64,000 bases of DNA from an uncultured Collinsella sp. (GCA_902493535.1 CABUQG010000006.1:1-64000), one strand, 5' to 3'. Counted from the stretch's first letter, positions 27,187 to 36,807 are shown. Program-made: numbers and translations. Notes: generated from the sequence alone by a model not told the origin.

Positions 27187-28008
27187 ATGGACGCCACCTT
27201 CGGCCACATCAAAGCCGTGTTCTGCGATATCGACGGCACGCTGCTCACAAGCGAGCACACGGTGTCCCCGCGCACCGTGGTCGCGATCCGCGCCCTGCGC
27301 GAGCGCGGCGTGCTCTTTGGCCTGTGCACCGGGCGCGACGCCCACGCGACCGAGGCTATGTACGAGCTCTGGGGCATCGACGGCCTGGTAGACGTGATGG
27401 TGGGCTGTGGCGGCGCCGAGGTCATCGACCGCGCGCACGGCATCAACGAGCTGAGCTACCCGCTGCCGGGCGAAACCATCGCGCGCATCTGCAAGCACAT
27501 GGCGGACCTTCCGGCAACGCCCGTTTGCCCCCGAGACGGCGTGTTCTACGTTCCCGAGACCAATGCATGCGTCGAGCATCTATCGCGTGTCGACGGCGTG
27601 CCCTATAAGGTGGTCGATTTTGCCGAGTTCTTGCGCGAGCCGCAGCCCAAGGTGATGTTTACCATGGCGCCCGAGGTGATGCCGCAGGTCATCGAGCGCG
27701 CATCGACGTTCGCCGATGACACCGTTAAGGCGGCCGCCCTGCAAACCACGCAGCGCCTCTACGAGTTCATGGATCCGCGCGTGTCCAAGACGCGCGGCCT
27801 TGTGCGCGTGGCGGAGCTCAACGACATGGAGCTCCAGAACATCTGCGTGTTTGGCGATGCGGATAACGACACCTGCATGGTGGCCGACGCCGGCGTGGGC
27901 GTGGCCATGGCAAACGGCAGCGATGCCACCCGCGCCGCTGCGGACTTTGTAACCGCCAGCAACGACGAAGACGGCATCGCGATCTTTATCGAGGAGCATC
28001 TGCTGTAG
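27187..28008 (+). CDS. Cof-type HAD-IIB phosphatase
   Basis: A 273-residue HAD hydrolase. Motif I is FCDIDGTLLTSEH, the cap is of the IIB type, and the C-terminal motif IV reads VFGDADNDTCMVADAGVGVAMANGS. Members dephosphorylate sugar phosphates or cofactors. A lysine for motif III is expected near SKTRGLVRVAELN but the usual helper KG(V/I) is not obvious. The ATG at 27187 is the natural start; the preceding 27 codons overlap a repeat-rich region. A strong terminator follows. Confidence 0.88.
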   Translation: MDATFGHIKAVFCDIDGTLLTSEHTVSPRTVVAIRALRERGVLFGLCTGRDAHATEAMYELWGIDGLVDVMVGCGGAEVIDRAHGINELSYPLPGETIARICKHMADLPATPVCPRDGVFYVPETNACVEHLSRVDGVPYKVVDFAEFLREPQPKVMFTMAPEVMPQVIERASTFADDTVKAAALQTTQRLYEFMDPRVSKTRGLVRVAELNDMELQNICVFGDADNDTCMVADAGVGVAMANGSDATRAAADFVTASNDEDGIAIFIEEHLL

Positions 28009-28021
28009 CGCTGGGGGAGAA

Positions 28022-28054
28022 TCACCGCAAAGGGGACAGGCACCTTTGTGGTGG
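28022..28054. repeat. Palindromic repeat family 2, copy 5
   Basis: TCACCGCAAAGG ... CCTTTGTGGTGG, starting 14 bp after the HAD gene. Confidence 0.8.
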
Positions 28055-28063
28055 TTCGATCAG

Positions 28064-28097
28064 GCGTCCCGGCAACCGATTGCCGGGACGCTTTTTT
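28064..28097 (+). terminator. Strong intrinsic terminator
   Basis: GCGTCCCGGCA and TGCCGGGACGC form an 11-bp stem with a 6-base loop followed by TTTTTT. It ends the HAD gene transcript. Confidence 0.9.
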
Positions 28098-28451
28098 GTC
28101 CCGTGGCGAATCGATGCGGTGAACAAACGACCACTCACAGCCAAATATCGACCGTTCACAGATTGAGTGGGTTAAAACAAAATGTTGTGCAAATAACAAC
28201 AGAGTGTTATTTACCTCTATTTGCCAACAATTCTACCTGTGGTTTTCTAAAACTGAAAAATCGAATAACACTGCATAAGTTGAACAAATGTCAAGAAATA
28301 AGACTCTGAGAAAAGAAATTGATTGAAATGGGCTTTTCGTTGTTTAAACAATGAGTAATAATATGCATATTGAGCGCGAGCAATTATAGGTTGTGCGCCC
28401 AAGGTTAATTTGTGAAAGAGCAAGATCGCAGTCTCTTGGGGGGAGGCATCG
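28098..28451 (+). promoter_or_regulatory. AT-rich leader of the pilus operon
   Basis: No gene. This stretch is much more AT-rich than the flanks. It contains two near-direct repeats, CGACCACTCACAG (about 28129) and CGACCGTTCACAG (about 28150), that could be regulator sites. The ribosome site TTGGGGGGAGGCATCG precedes the adhesin start. Confidence 0.45.
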
Positions 28452-31400
28452 ATGGCGGCAAATTCGGATAAATCTAAGCAGAACAATAAAGCGGCACATC
28501 GTGTACTAGCAGGTGTTTTGTGCGGAGCTTCCGTTTTGAGCCTGGTGCTGTCGCTCGTTATGCCCCCGATCTCGCAGGCCATCGCCAACGACGCCCAGAC
28601 AGTTTCTGCCGAGGAAACTGTAATGGGGGGGGGTTCCTCAAGTGAGTCCGCTGCTGTAGGTAACACCAGCGAGGATGCCGAAAACCAGAATAGCGACGAG
28701 ACCGATGGCGGCGAGTCTGGCTCTTCAAATAGTGTTGAGCAGGCTCAGAGTGCGAATGCGGCTTCAGCGGGAGCGACGGCCACCGTGAAGCCGGGAATTT
28801 ACGTTCCCACGTCTATCGGTATCGGTACGAATATCAATGTCTCAACCCCTGATCCCGGCGTGGCCACCTACGTCGGCCGCGACATGTACATCGGTGGCAA
28901 GCCGAGCGATAAGCCGAGCGACGGCACTATCGATCTTGATGCGGACAACGCCCCCACCGGCTCATATGCCGCTGAGGCGGAGGGCCTTACCGTGGTCCGT
29001 GGCAAGCTTGCCATGAATCCACTCAAAGAGAGCTGGCCCTATAATAATAGTGGCGGCGCTGGTTTCCGCTTTGGCACCGTTGGTTTTGGTTCCCAGTTCC
29101 GTCCTGTCTACGGCAGCACCGTGCTTGCGGTCGCCGGAATCGACAGTGCGATCACCAAAATGAGCGTTGGTTACAACGGCAACTTGCCGGGGGCGACTAC
29201 CGTTGGCGCTTGGAACAAAGGCGCTTGGGTCGGACAGCAGAGACCTTTTGAGGGCGCGACTCCTTCCGGCTTTGCCTACACCGCGCAAATCGCAGGCCCC
29301 ATCACATACTGGCGCGATAGCGACTATAAACGCCAGTCTGTGGTGACAATGCAGGGTAATTGGTACGAGGGCTTGTCTGCTCTGGAAAGCACCCTGTTCA
29401 ATAAAGCTGTTGATTTGACTAATGTCAACGGTAACGATTATTCGAGCTATAACGGTACAAATGGATACCTCTCGAAGCTATCGAAACAGCTCGACTCGTT
29501 TGAAGATACCGGCGAGGTGGATGTCAACGGCTTTGCAGAGCCTAATAGCAACTACGTCATCAACAAGTACAATAACGACGGAACAAGCTATACACTCAAA
29601 TTCGATGGTAGCGACGATGGTAGCGGCAAGTCTGTTTCCGGTGCGCTCGATACCGGAATCCCGAGCAATAAGATTCGCAACACCGAGCGACTCATCACCT
29701 TTACCGGCGATGGAACTTCTATGCAACAGGTCTTCACCATCGCCGGTTCCGAGCTCTCCAACTGGAAGAATGGCGTCTACTACCGCGGCGTCGACTTTAA
29801 GTTCACCAATATCCCCGAAGGCGCATCCATTGTCGTGAACGTTACAGGTACTAATCCTGTCGAGTTCCACAACGGCTGGCGCTTCTGGTGGGGAGATACA
29901 GAAATATCTCGCGGTTACGAGAGTCAGTACGCCAAGAAAGACCTTGACGCGAAATACTCGCTGGCTTCCCAGTCCATCATGTGGAACTTTGTCGATACGC
30001 AAAGCCTTACCATTCGGGGCGGCATCGCGGGAGAGGACCGCGCGGACTGGGGATACGGTGGCGCAACTACCGGTGCCAAGTGGACTGACGACGATCCTGC
30101 GGCGGCTATGATCGGATCGATTCTCGTTCCCAACGGAAGTTTCGACGACCATGTTACTACCAACGGCCGCGTTTATGTGGGCGTCGATTTCTCAATGAAC
30201 AGCCCGAAGGTTGCCGCAGCATTTGGTGAGGGTAACTCGGCTTCCGTCATCGACATGGACCAGGAGCGTCACAACTTCCCGTGGTCTGGTTCGTATACAC
30301 CGGACGGCTCTGCCATTGCGTGGAGCAAGGTCGACGCTGCGGACGCCAAACCGCTCGCGGGTTCCGAGTGGGCCATCTACGCGACCGAGAACGATGCGCA
30401 GAACAATGAGAACCGTATCGTCTCCATTGTGGATAACGGCACGAATGACTCCGATCCTACCGTTGGTACCATTCAGTTCAACTACCTGAACCAGAAGGCC
30501 AATATTGGCAACCCTGATGACAAGGACTACTTCACGTACTACATTCGTGAGACTAAGGCGCCGGAGGGCTACGAGCTTTCCAATACGATCTATACCTCGA
30601 AGATGTTCCACACGGGCGATGAGCTCAACCTTGTGGGCAACGTGGACACCAACGGCAACGAGATTTCCAGTCCGAAGAGAGCCATCGCCAACACCAAGAC
30701 CACTGGTACAGTGTCTTGGACCAAGGTTGAGGACGGAGATGAGAAGCACGATCCGTTGCCTGGTTCCGAGTGGAAGCTTGCGAAACTGGGTGCCGATGGC
30801 TCGACCGAAGTGAAGTCCTGGACCGTGAGCGACCGGTCGAAGTTGAGCGACACCACGTGGGCCAATACCGACGCCACGGATGGCAAGTTCAAGCTTGAGG
30901 GCTTGCTGCCGGGCACGTACACGCTTGCTGAGACCCAGGCTCCGTTTGGCTACGAGAAGAACCCGACGGATTTTCGGTTCACGGTGAACACGGACGGTTC
31001 CGTCACGTGGGACAAGGACAAAAAGCCGTCTATCGACAAGAGCGGCAACGCGTACATCTCCGATACTCTCACCACCACGTCCGTGGAGATCCCGGTGACC
31101 AAATCGGTTCGAAACATGGATTGGCCGAAGGTCGACAAAGTCAACTATGTGCCGTTCGAGTTCAGCATTGAGGCTACGGGGGCAAATAGGGATAGCGCAC
31201 CCATGCCCGATCCGAAGACTATTTCCGCCGCTCCCGCAGGCTCCACCAAGGTCAACGACATCGTGGCGAAATTTGGGGAGATCACGTTCTCCAAAGATCA
31301 CCTCGCCACGGTCGATGCTTCAAACCCGACGGGGGAGAAGACCTACACCTACACGCTGAAGGAGGTCGCGCCCGCCACCGGTGCCGTCAATAAGCTCCGC

Positions 31401-31748
31401 TACTCCAAGGCCGAGTACCAGGTTGCCGTCACGGTGACGGCCGTCATGGTCGATGGTAAGTACACCGGCCTCACCACCTCCACCACGGTCACGCAGGTGA
31501 AGGACGACATGGGCAATACCGTGAGTAACACCATCGGCGAGGACGTCGCGCCCGACGCCATTCCCGCCTCCACCTTCACCAACGTGAAAGTCCTCACGGA
31601 CCTCCCGCTCACCGGCGCGGGATGGACCGAGAACTCCATGCTCCTCGTGGGCGCCGGTCTCATGCTTCTGAGCGGCATCGCTGCGGGAGCGTATTGGTTC
31701 GCTACAAAGCGCCGCCAGGACGACCCGTCCGATGGCGCTGGTAGATAG
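28452..31748 (+). CDS. LPxTG pilus adhesin, choice-of-anchor A and Cna-B domains
   Basis: A 1098-residue surface protein. A signal peptide (helix VLAGVLCGASVLSLVLSLVM) is followed by an acidic Ser/Asn-rich stretch with a G9 tract at 28625-28633. Residues about 165-590 look like a choice-of-anchor A adhesin domain (GLTVVRGKLAMNP, GAGFRFGTVGFGSQF, SLTIRGG, GSILVPNGSF). Two Cna-B/SpaA-like domains (around 620-850) with ETKAPEGYEL and ETQAPFGYEK motifs and a further pilin-like domain (870-1060) follow. The sorting signal is LPLTG, a membrane helix and KRRQDD. It is probably the tip adhesin of the pilus whose backbone is the next gene. Confidence 0.88.
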   Translation: MAANSDKSKQNNKAAHRVLAGVLCGASVLSLVLSLVMPPISQAIANDAQTVSAEETVMGGGSSSESAAVGNTSEDAENQNSDETDGGESGSSNSVEQAQSANAASAGATATVKPGIYVPTSIGIGTNINVSTPDPGVATYVGRDMYIGGKPSDKPSDGTIDLDADNAPTGSYAAEAEGLTVVRGKLAMNPLKESWPYNNSGGAGFRFGTVGFGSQFRPVYGSTVLAVAGIDSAITKMSVGYNGNLPGATTVGAWNKGAWVGQQRPFEGATPSGFAYTAQIAGPITYWRDSDYKRQSVVTMQGNWYEGLSALESTLFNKAVDLTNVNGNDYSSYNGTNGYLSKLSKQLDSFEDTGEVDVNGFAEPNSNYVINKYNNDGTSYTLKFDGSDDGSGKSVSGALDTGIPSNKIRNTERLITFTGDGTSMQQVFTIAGSELSNWKNGVYYRGVDFKFTNIPEGASIVVNVTGTNPVEFHNGWRFWWGDTEISRGYESQYAKKDLDAKYSLASQSIMWNFVDTQSLTIRGGIAGEDRADWGYGGATTGAKWTDDDPAAAMIGSILVPNGSFDDHVTTNGRVYVGVDFSMNSPKVAAAFGEGNSASVIDMDQERHNFPWSGSYTPDGSAIAWSKVDAADAKPLAGSEWAIYATENDAQNNENRIVSIVDNGTNDSDPTVGTIQFNYLNQKANIGNPDDKDYFTYYIRETKAPEGYELSNTIYTSKMFHTGDELNLVGNVDTNGNEISSPKRAIANTKTTGTVSWTKVEDGDEKHDPLPGSEWKLAKLGADGSTEVKSWTVSDRSKLSDTTWANTDATDGKFKLEGLLPGTYTLAETQAPFGYEKNPTDFRFTVNTDGSVTWDKDKKPSIDKSGNAYISDTLTTTSVEIPVTKSVRNMDWPKVDKVNYVPFEFSIEATGANRDSAPMPDPKTISAAPAGSTKVNDIVAKFGEITFSKDHLATVDASNPTGEKTYTYTLKEVAPATGAVNKLRYSKAEYQVAVTVTAVMVDGKYTGLTTSTTVTQVKDDMGNTVSNTIGEDVAPDAIPASTFTNVKVLTDLPLTGAGWTENSMLLVGAGLMLLSGIAAGAYWFATKRRQDDPSDGAGR

Positions 31749-31787
31749 ATGTTTATGAATGTCGGGCTCATTTCTGAAAGGGGAATC

Positions 31788-33638
31788 ATGAACCGATTCG
31801 TACAAAAGCTGATCGCCGGTGCTGCTGCCGTAGCGATCGCCGTAACCGGCCTGTTGGGCGGCGCGCCCGTGGCCAAGGCTGCGGATCCTGCACAGCCGAC
31901 GGACGGCACCATCACTATCATCAACAACGATTCCGCTACGTATGACCATACGTTCGAGGGCTGGAGGCTCGCCACCCTGAAGAACGTTACCGTTACCGGT
32001 ACGGGTGAGAATGCCTCTATCAACTTCGAGATCGATACCACTGACGAATTCGTTAACGTTATTGTCGAAGTCATGAGTGAGATGACCGTGGACGGCAAAA
32101 ACGTTAAGACCGAGTACGAAACTGACGCTAACTACAACGGTAGCGTGACTGGTACCGAGGCAAACCCCATGGGCTACCTTATCGACAAGGTGTTTAAGAC
32201 TGGTGGGAATGCTACTGTCGAAAACACTGAGACGCTGTGGAAGAACAGTTCCACTGCTCTCCGTGAATTCGCGACTAAGCTTTCCGCAAAGACCCTGACT
32301 TCCTCCGTGGCTGACAATCACAAGACGGATTTCAAGAGCGGTAATGCGACGACCGGCGCGAATGAGTGCAAGCAGGGTTTCTGGTTCCTGATGGACACGA
32401 CCGCCGATCCGAAGGGCACCGTTAACGCAAATGCTATTGAGTCTCAGTCCATCCCGATGCTGCTTGCTACCAAGCTCGTTAACCCGACTGATCAGGATGC
32501 TCCTGACTACGCTGGCGCTACTGCGAACCTGGGCACCGTGACCCTTAAGGCCAACGAACCTTCCATCAACAAGGAGATCACCAAGGTCAACAAGGCTGAT
32601 GCCGATTCCAAGACCAAGATGAACGCTCGTATCGGCGACACGATCACCTATACCCTTACCACCACGATTCCGGACTACACCGGCTACGTCGACGGCTCCC
32701 GCGTGCTGCAGCTTATCGATACCGCTGCTCACGGCCTGAAGGACGTTACGGTTACCAAGGTTAAGGTTGGCGACACCGAGCTTAATGAGGATGCTGACGC
32801 CGATAACAACGGCTACGTCCTGAAGCAGGACAAGAATCAGATCGATCCCTTGGACAACTGCAATAAGGTTGACGCTACTGTCACCACGGTTGACCTTGCT
32901 CACTACGTTAACACGAACGACAACATTGTCTCTGGCGCTACGGTTACCGTTACCTTGACCGCTGTTGTCGACTCCGATGCCGTTATTGCTGGCGTTGGTA
33001 ACCCCAACACCGTTGAGCTTGCGTACTCTCGTACCCCGAGCGGCGAAAAGCACCAGGTTCCTGGCCCCACCGTTCGCGTGTACACCTATGACTTCAGCAT
33101 CTATAAGACCAACATGGCCGGTGACACCGCGCTCTCTGGTGCTCAATTCGCCATTGCCCGCGTGGACAGCAATGCTGAGACCTTCATGACGCAGGACGCT
33201 GCGACCAAGGCCTGGAAGAATCTCACTACTGCCAAGCCCGCTGCCGATGCGGACGAGGGCGTGTTCACTACCAGCGCTGACGGCAAGATCGCCATGTCTG
33301 GTCTCCCTGCTGGCGAGTACCACGTCTACGAGATTAAGGCTCCTGATGGCTACACCAGCATCGGCCTTCCCGATTTCAAGTTCACCATCACCCCGACGTT
33401 TGATACCGCCGGCACGACGGTAACGTCCGTGGCGTACGAGAAGACGACCAATACCGACGGCAATCGCGTCTCCTTCGGTACGGGCGAAACCGCTTCTATG
33501 GCTCAGATCAAGAACGCCAAGAATCTCACCGAGCTGCCTATGACCGGTGACCTGGGCATCAAGGTCTTCGTTACTGTGGGTGTGCTGCTCATGGCTGCTG
33601 GCGCCGCCTTCGCCCTGAGTGCACGAATGCGCGCTTAA
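31788..33638 (+). CDS. LPxTG fimbrial backbone pilin
   Basis: A 616-residue major pilin. The signal peptide ends at AKA-AD. Then come a pilin N-domain with repeated Thr-rich strands, a D2-like domain (MNARIGDTITYTLTTTIPDYTGY) and a SpaA/Cna-B domain (about 455-560) with the E-box-type segment GEYHVYEIKAPDGYTS. The sorting signal LPMTG, hydrophobic helix and basic tail RMRA end the chain. Isopeptide-forming Lys/Asn pairs and a sortase-linkage lysine in VRVYTYDFSIYK are likely but inferred. The start at 31788 follows GAAAGGGGAATC; the first ATG at 31749 is rejected. It lies 39 bp after the adhesin gene. Confidence 0.9.
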   Translation: MNRFVQKLIAGAAAVAIAVTGLLGGAPVAKAADPAQPTDGTITIINNDSATYDHTFEGWRLATLKNVTVTGTGENASINFEIDTTDEFVNVIVEVMSEMTVDGKNVKTEYETDANYNGSVTGTEANPMGYLIDKVFKTGGNATVENTETLWKNSSTALREFATKLSAKTLTSSVADNHKTDFKSGNATTGANECKQGFWFLMDTTADPKGTVNANAIESQSIPMLLATKLVNPTDQDAPDYAGATANLGTVTLKANEPSINKEITKVNKADADSKTKMNARIGDTITYTLTTTIPDYTGYVDGSRVLQLIDTAAHGLKDVTVTKVKVGDTELNEDADADNNGYVLKQDKNQIDPLDNCNKVDATVTTVDLAHYVNTNDNIVSGATVTVTLTAVVDSDAVIAGVGNPNTVELAYSRTPSGEKHQVPGPTVRVYTYDFSIYKTNMAGDTALSGAQFAIARVDSNAETFMTQDAATKAWKNLTTAKPAADADEGVFTTSADGKIAMSGLPAGEYHVYEIKAPDGYTSIGLPDFKFTITPTFDTAGTTVTSVAYEKTTNTDGNRVSFGTGETASMAQIKNAKNLTELPMTGDLGIKVFVTVGVLLMAAGAAFALSARMRA

Positions 33639-33802
33639 TTCCCTAGCTTGATGACGCGGCGAGCGGGCGATCGTCGTCTCCTATCAGCGCCTGCGCGTCG
33701 CGTTCTCATCTTCCCTTTCGCCGCACCCCGTCGCGCTTGGACCCGCGGCGGGGTCGGTGCTTTGACCGCGCCCTCGCACCCACACCCCCGGAGGTGAACC
33801 AC

Positions 33803-34942
33803 ATGGAGGCAATCAAGCCCGTATCGACGATGCGCACGCCGAGCGGCGGTTCGAACCCGGCTTCCCCCAGCCGGCGTAAACCGCCCCTCGTCCTGCGCCT
33901 GCTTTCCCTTCTGTGCTTTGCCGCTGGCTTTGTTATCGTGGCCACGCCCCTCGTCCTGCGCGCTATTTCCCAGGCTGAGCAAACGGCCGCAGTTACCGCA
34001 GCCCAAAACACCGTGGATGGCTGGCCCTATCCGCAGGCGGAGGAGGCCCTCGCGGCCGCACACGCCTACAACGAGCAGCTGGCCGCCGGCGGTCAGGACG
34101 TCATCGGCGAGGTTGTGGACCCGTTCGGTAGCACCTCCGGCGCCTCCACCGCCTCTGGCTCTGAGGATTCCATCGCCTCGCAAGACACCACCTACCAGGG
34201 GCTTCTTAACGCGGGATCGGGCCTTATGTGCTCGGTGCGCATTCCTAAGATCGACGTGAACCTGCCCGTGTACCACGGCACCTCCACCGAGGTACTCGCC
34301 GCGGGCGCCGGCCACCTGTATGGAACGTCGCTTCCCGTGGGTGGCGCGAACACGCACGCCGTGCTTACCGGCCACCGCGGCGTGCCGGGCTCGCTCCTGT
34401 TCACGCGTCTGGACGAGCTGCAGGTTGGCGACTCGTTTTACATCGAGGTGATGGGCGAGGAGCTGGGTTACAAGATCGACCGCATAGACGTGATTACGCC
34501 CGACGACGATTCCAAGTTGCGCGTGACCGCCGGCGAGGACCGCGTGACGCTCATGACCTGCACGCCCTACGGCGTGAACTCGCACCGCCTGCTGGTATCG
34601 GGTGTGCGTGCAAGCATTCCGGATGAGGTTCCCGTGCCCGAGGAGGCGCAGGGCATCAACACCACCGCGGTGGCGCTGGGCGTTTTGGGCGCGCTGCTGG
34701 CGATTGTTGTGGGTCTCGTTGTGGCCGGGCACGTGCGCAAGAAGCGGCGCGCCGCGCAGCGTGCCGCCGTTGCCGCCGCGGTGACGTTGGACGCCGACGC
34801 GGCTGCTGGCGATGGCGGAAACGGGTGGACCGCGGGAGCCTCCAGGTTTGCGGCCCCCTTCGCCTCCTCTGCTTCAGCCTCCTCGGCTTCCCCCGATTCC
34901 GATGCTGATTCTCCCGAGTATCGCGGGCGACACCTGCGCTAG
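33803..34942 (+). CDS. Class C (pilin-polymerising) sortase
   Basis: A 379-residue sortase. One membrane helix near residues 30-55 precedes the extracellular catalytic domain; a second helix (around 285-310) and a basic, Ala/Ser-rich cytoplasmic tail follow, as in class C enzymes. Active-site residues are His in HAVLTGHRGVPG, Cys in VTLMTCTPYGVN and Arg in SHRLLVSGVR. It links pilin subunits by transpeptidation between LPxTG and a pilin lysine. GGAGGTGAACCAC precedes the ATG at 33803. Its position after the two LPxTG genes makes this a three-gene pilus operon. Confidence 0.94.
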   Translation: MEAIKPVSTMRTPSGGSNPASPSRRKPPLVLRLLSLLCFAAGFVIVATPLVLRAISQAEQTAAVTAAQNTVDGWPYPQAEEALAAAHAYNEQLAAGGQDVIGEVVDPFGSTSGASTASGSEDSIASQDTTYQGLLNAGSGLMCSVRIPKIDVNLPVYHGTSTEVLAAGAGHLYGTSLPVGGANTHAVLTGHRGVPGSLLFTRLDELQVGDSFYIEVMGEELGYKIDRIDVITPDDDSKLRVTAGEDRVTLMTCTPYGVNSHRLLVSGVRASIPDEVPVPEEAQGINTTAVALGVLGALLAIVVGLVVAGHVRKKRRAAQRAAVAAAVTLDADAAAGDGGNGWTAGASRFAAPFASSASASSASPDSDADSPEYRGRHLR

Positions 34943-34991
34943 CGCCCGCGTCGGTGCTCAATATCGCTCGAAGTGTAGCGCCTTCGCTCGC

Positions 34992-35306
34992 TTCCTGGTC
35001 ATTTGCCAGAACCGCGGCGCGATCCCGAACATGCCGTACGACGCGATGGTCGAGCTTCCTGCCTACATCGGCAAGAACGGCCCCGAGGTCATCTCGCGCG
35101 ACAACATCCCGCTGTTCCAGCAGGGCCTCATGATGCAGCAACTCAACTCCGAGAAGCTCGTGGTCGAGGCGTGCATCGAGGGTTCGTATGAGAAGGCGCT
35201 CAAGGCGTTCACGCTCAACAAGACGGTCCCGTCCATGACGGTGGCCAAGGAGATTCTCGACGACATGATCGAGGCCAACAAGGATTTCTGGCCTGTGCTT
35301 AAGTAA
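34992..35306 (+). pseudogene. C-terminal remnant of a GH4 6-phospho-glucosidase
   Basis: The reading frame from about 34992 (FLVICQNRGAIPNMPYDAM) to the stop at 35306 (KEILDDMIEANKDFWPVLK) matches the C-terminal quarter of family 4 glycosidases such as 6-phospho-alpha-glucosidase: the GAIPN..DAMVELPAYI segment, EKLVVEACIEGSYEKAL and FTLNKTVPS are characteristic. The NAD-binding and catalytic parts are missing. It abuts the sortase gene, so a deletion or insertion has fused the pilus locus into an old sugar-use region. Confidence 0.75.
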
Positions 35307-35659
35307 CGAGACCTTCGACGACGGCCCGACTGCGAACGGTTCGCAGCGGCCTTTGAGGTTCATAGGCTCCCCCTGGGGTACATCCCAGGGGGAGCCTCTC
35401 AGAAGCGCCCGAGGGGCGCTTTTTGTGTATATGGAGGCAAAAGGGATATGCAGTCTTTATATACGGCCTCCTTTTAGGAGGGTCGATTTCTCCGGTTGAT
35501 TTCCAATCTCAGCTGAACACATTGAGCGGATAGGCCGTTTCCGCAGTTAGCCGAAAGCCCCCGGGGTCCCTCCCGGGCCCCGGGGCGGCATTTTCCCAGT
35601 TGAAGGAACGGTGGAGATGTGTTTCGGTGGGTCCGGTGGCCATACTCCGCTCTCCGCCC
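35307..35659. other. Intergenic hairpins between two remnants
   Basis: No gene. GGCTCCCCCTGGG with CCCAGGGGGAGCC (35366-35397) and GCGCCC with GGGCGC followed by TTTTTG (35404-35424) form a double terminator for the remnant gene. Another GC-rich palindrome (CCGGGG ... CCCCGG) lies near 35565-35590. Confidence 0.55.
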
Positions 35660-36127
35660 GGCACCTCTTCCAAGGGAACCGACGAGGGCGCCGGCGCCCA
35701 GTATGTCTAAGAGAACGGTTCTTTGGGCAATACTGCTTATGATTTTACGACTGATGATAAGGGCGAAATCAGCGTCAAGGGCCTCGATGCTGGCGCCTAC
35801 ACGGTCGAGGAGACCCATACGCTCCCCGGCTATAACACCGTGCCCAAATTCACGTTCACCATTACTGCCACGGGTCTTAATCAGAACGAGGGCGAGAATA
35901 CGTTGACGGTGACCACATCCAAGAATGGCTCTGGTCTCGTCACCAATTCCTCTTCTGGTGGCGGCACCGTTACCCTTACCGTCAAGAACAAGAAAGGCTC
36001 CGGCCTCCCGCTGACCGGTCTTAACGGCGTGACCTTCACTTGGATCGCTGGCAGCGCAGTGCTGTGCATCGGCGTGGCACACCTCATCCGCAGCCGTAAG
36101 CAGGCTGAGGAGTCCGAGCACGAGTAA
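35660..36127 (+). pseudogene. 5'-truncated pilin with in-frame stop
   Basis: The frame GTSSKGTDEGAGAQYV-stop-ENGSLGNTAYDFTTDD runs straight into a Cna-B/SpaA domain (GEISVKGLDAGAYTVEETHTL), a Ser/Gly linker, sorting signal LPLTG, membrane helix and basic tail. The stop is the TAA at 35708-35710. A short protein of 134 residues could still start at the ATG 35723, but it would have no signal peptide and could not be exported. No N-terminal pilin domain is found upstream. It looks like the 3' end of a third pilin gene left behind by rearrangement. Confidence 0.75.
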
Positions 36128-36305
36128 CGCTCGCTCACCCATCACTTTGGCAGGTGGGATGTGATGGCCATGAGACTTGCGGACACTTTTCTCGTCCATC
36201 TACGCTCTTGCTTTGCCATTCTCTTTTCGGGGCAAACTCCGCACTGGAGTTTGCCCCGTTTTTTGATAACGCAGCTAAGCCTCCATTGTCCGGAGGATCG
36301 GACGT

Positions 36306-36371
36306 ATGGCTATCGAACAAATGTTTGCAAATGTTGCGTTCAGCAGGCGCAAACGCGTGCGCTCGCAGTAA
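36306..36371 (+). CDS. Small basic peptide, 21 residues
   Basis: A 21-codon frame (MAIEQMFANVAFSRRKRVRSQ) with a strong ribosome site (CCGGAGGATCGGACGT) upstream. It is followed by a second small gene 59 bp on. I do not recognise it; a leader peptide or small protein are both possible. Confidence 0.4.
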   Translation: MAIEQMFANVAFSRRKRVRSQ

Positions 36372-36430
36372 AATACCCTTGCGACGCATTCCGTGCGCGG
36401 GCGGCCGACGACTCGATCGGAGGTCCCCAA

Positions 36431-36580
36431 ATGCTGAAATTCCTTAACGTGCTCGCCGCCCTCGCGGCGGTGGGCTCGTTCGTCATCGCGTTTTTTGACT
36501 CGTATGAGGTTCGGTTTAAGGTCCGTAGGCGCACGCGCGGTGCGGACGGTAAAAGGCATTTGCGCCGCAAGCGCAAATAA
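36431..36580 (+). CDS. Small membrane protein with basic tail, 49 residues
   Basis: A 49-residue protein: a hydrophobic helix (LNVLAALAAVGSFVIAFF, about residues 5-22) and a strongly basic C-terminal half (RRRTRGADGKRHLRRKRK). GATCGGAGGTCCCCAA precedes the ATG. Such a plan is seen in type I toxins and in small membrane regulators, but no antisense RNA is evident. A perfect hairpin (AATGCCCGGG ... CCCGGGCATT, 36581-36611) follows as terminator. With the 21-codon frame just upstream it may form a tiny operon. Confidence 0.5.
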   Translation: MLKFLNVLAALAAVGSFVIAFFDSYEVRFKVRRRTRGADGKRHLRRKRK

Positions 36581-36807
36581 GAATGCCCGGGGGTCGGATC
36601 CCGGGCATTTAACTAAAGCTGAAAACTAGGCCGCCCGCGCTCTCGTACACTTACGCGGGATGCGTCGTTTTCTATTGACATTGTATCCCGAATCGCCCCG
36701 CCGATCCGGGACATTCTGAAAACTCAAATGCGGGCTTATGCACGAAAGGAATCTCGTCAATTCCGAAAATTATGTATAATTCCAATATAAACTGGAATCA
36801 AACGAAA
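36581..36807 (+). terminator. Terminator hairpin and TA promoter region
   Basis: ATGCCCGGG and CCCGGGCAT (36583-36609) form a terminator stem. From 36730 the DNA becomes AT-rich and contains TATAAT-like sequence at about 36774. The repeat ATTCCA-n8-TGGAAT (36779-36798) could be the operator of the AbiE-like antitoxin. Confidence 0.5.

Noticed and set aside
34812..34991. N-terminal part of the frame leading into the GH4 remnant
   Set aside because: It overlaps the sortase C-terminus in another frame and shows no GH4 similarity; only the part from about 34992 resembles the family.
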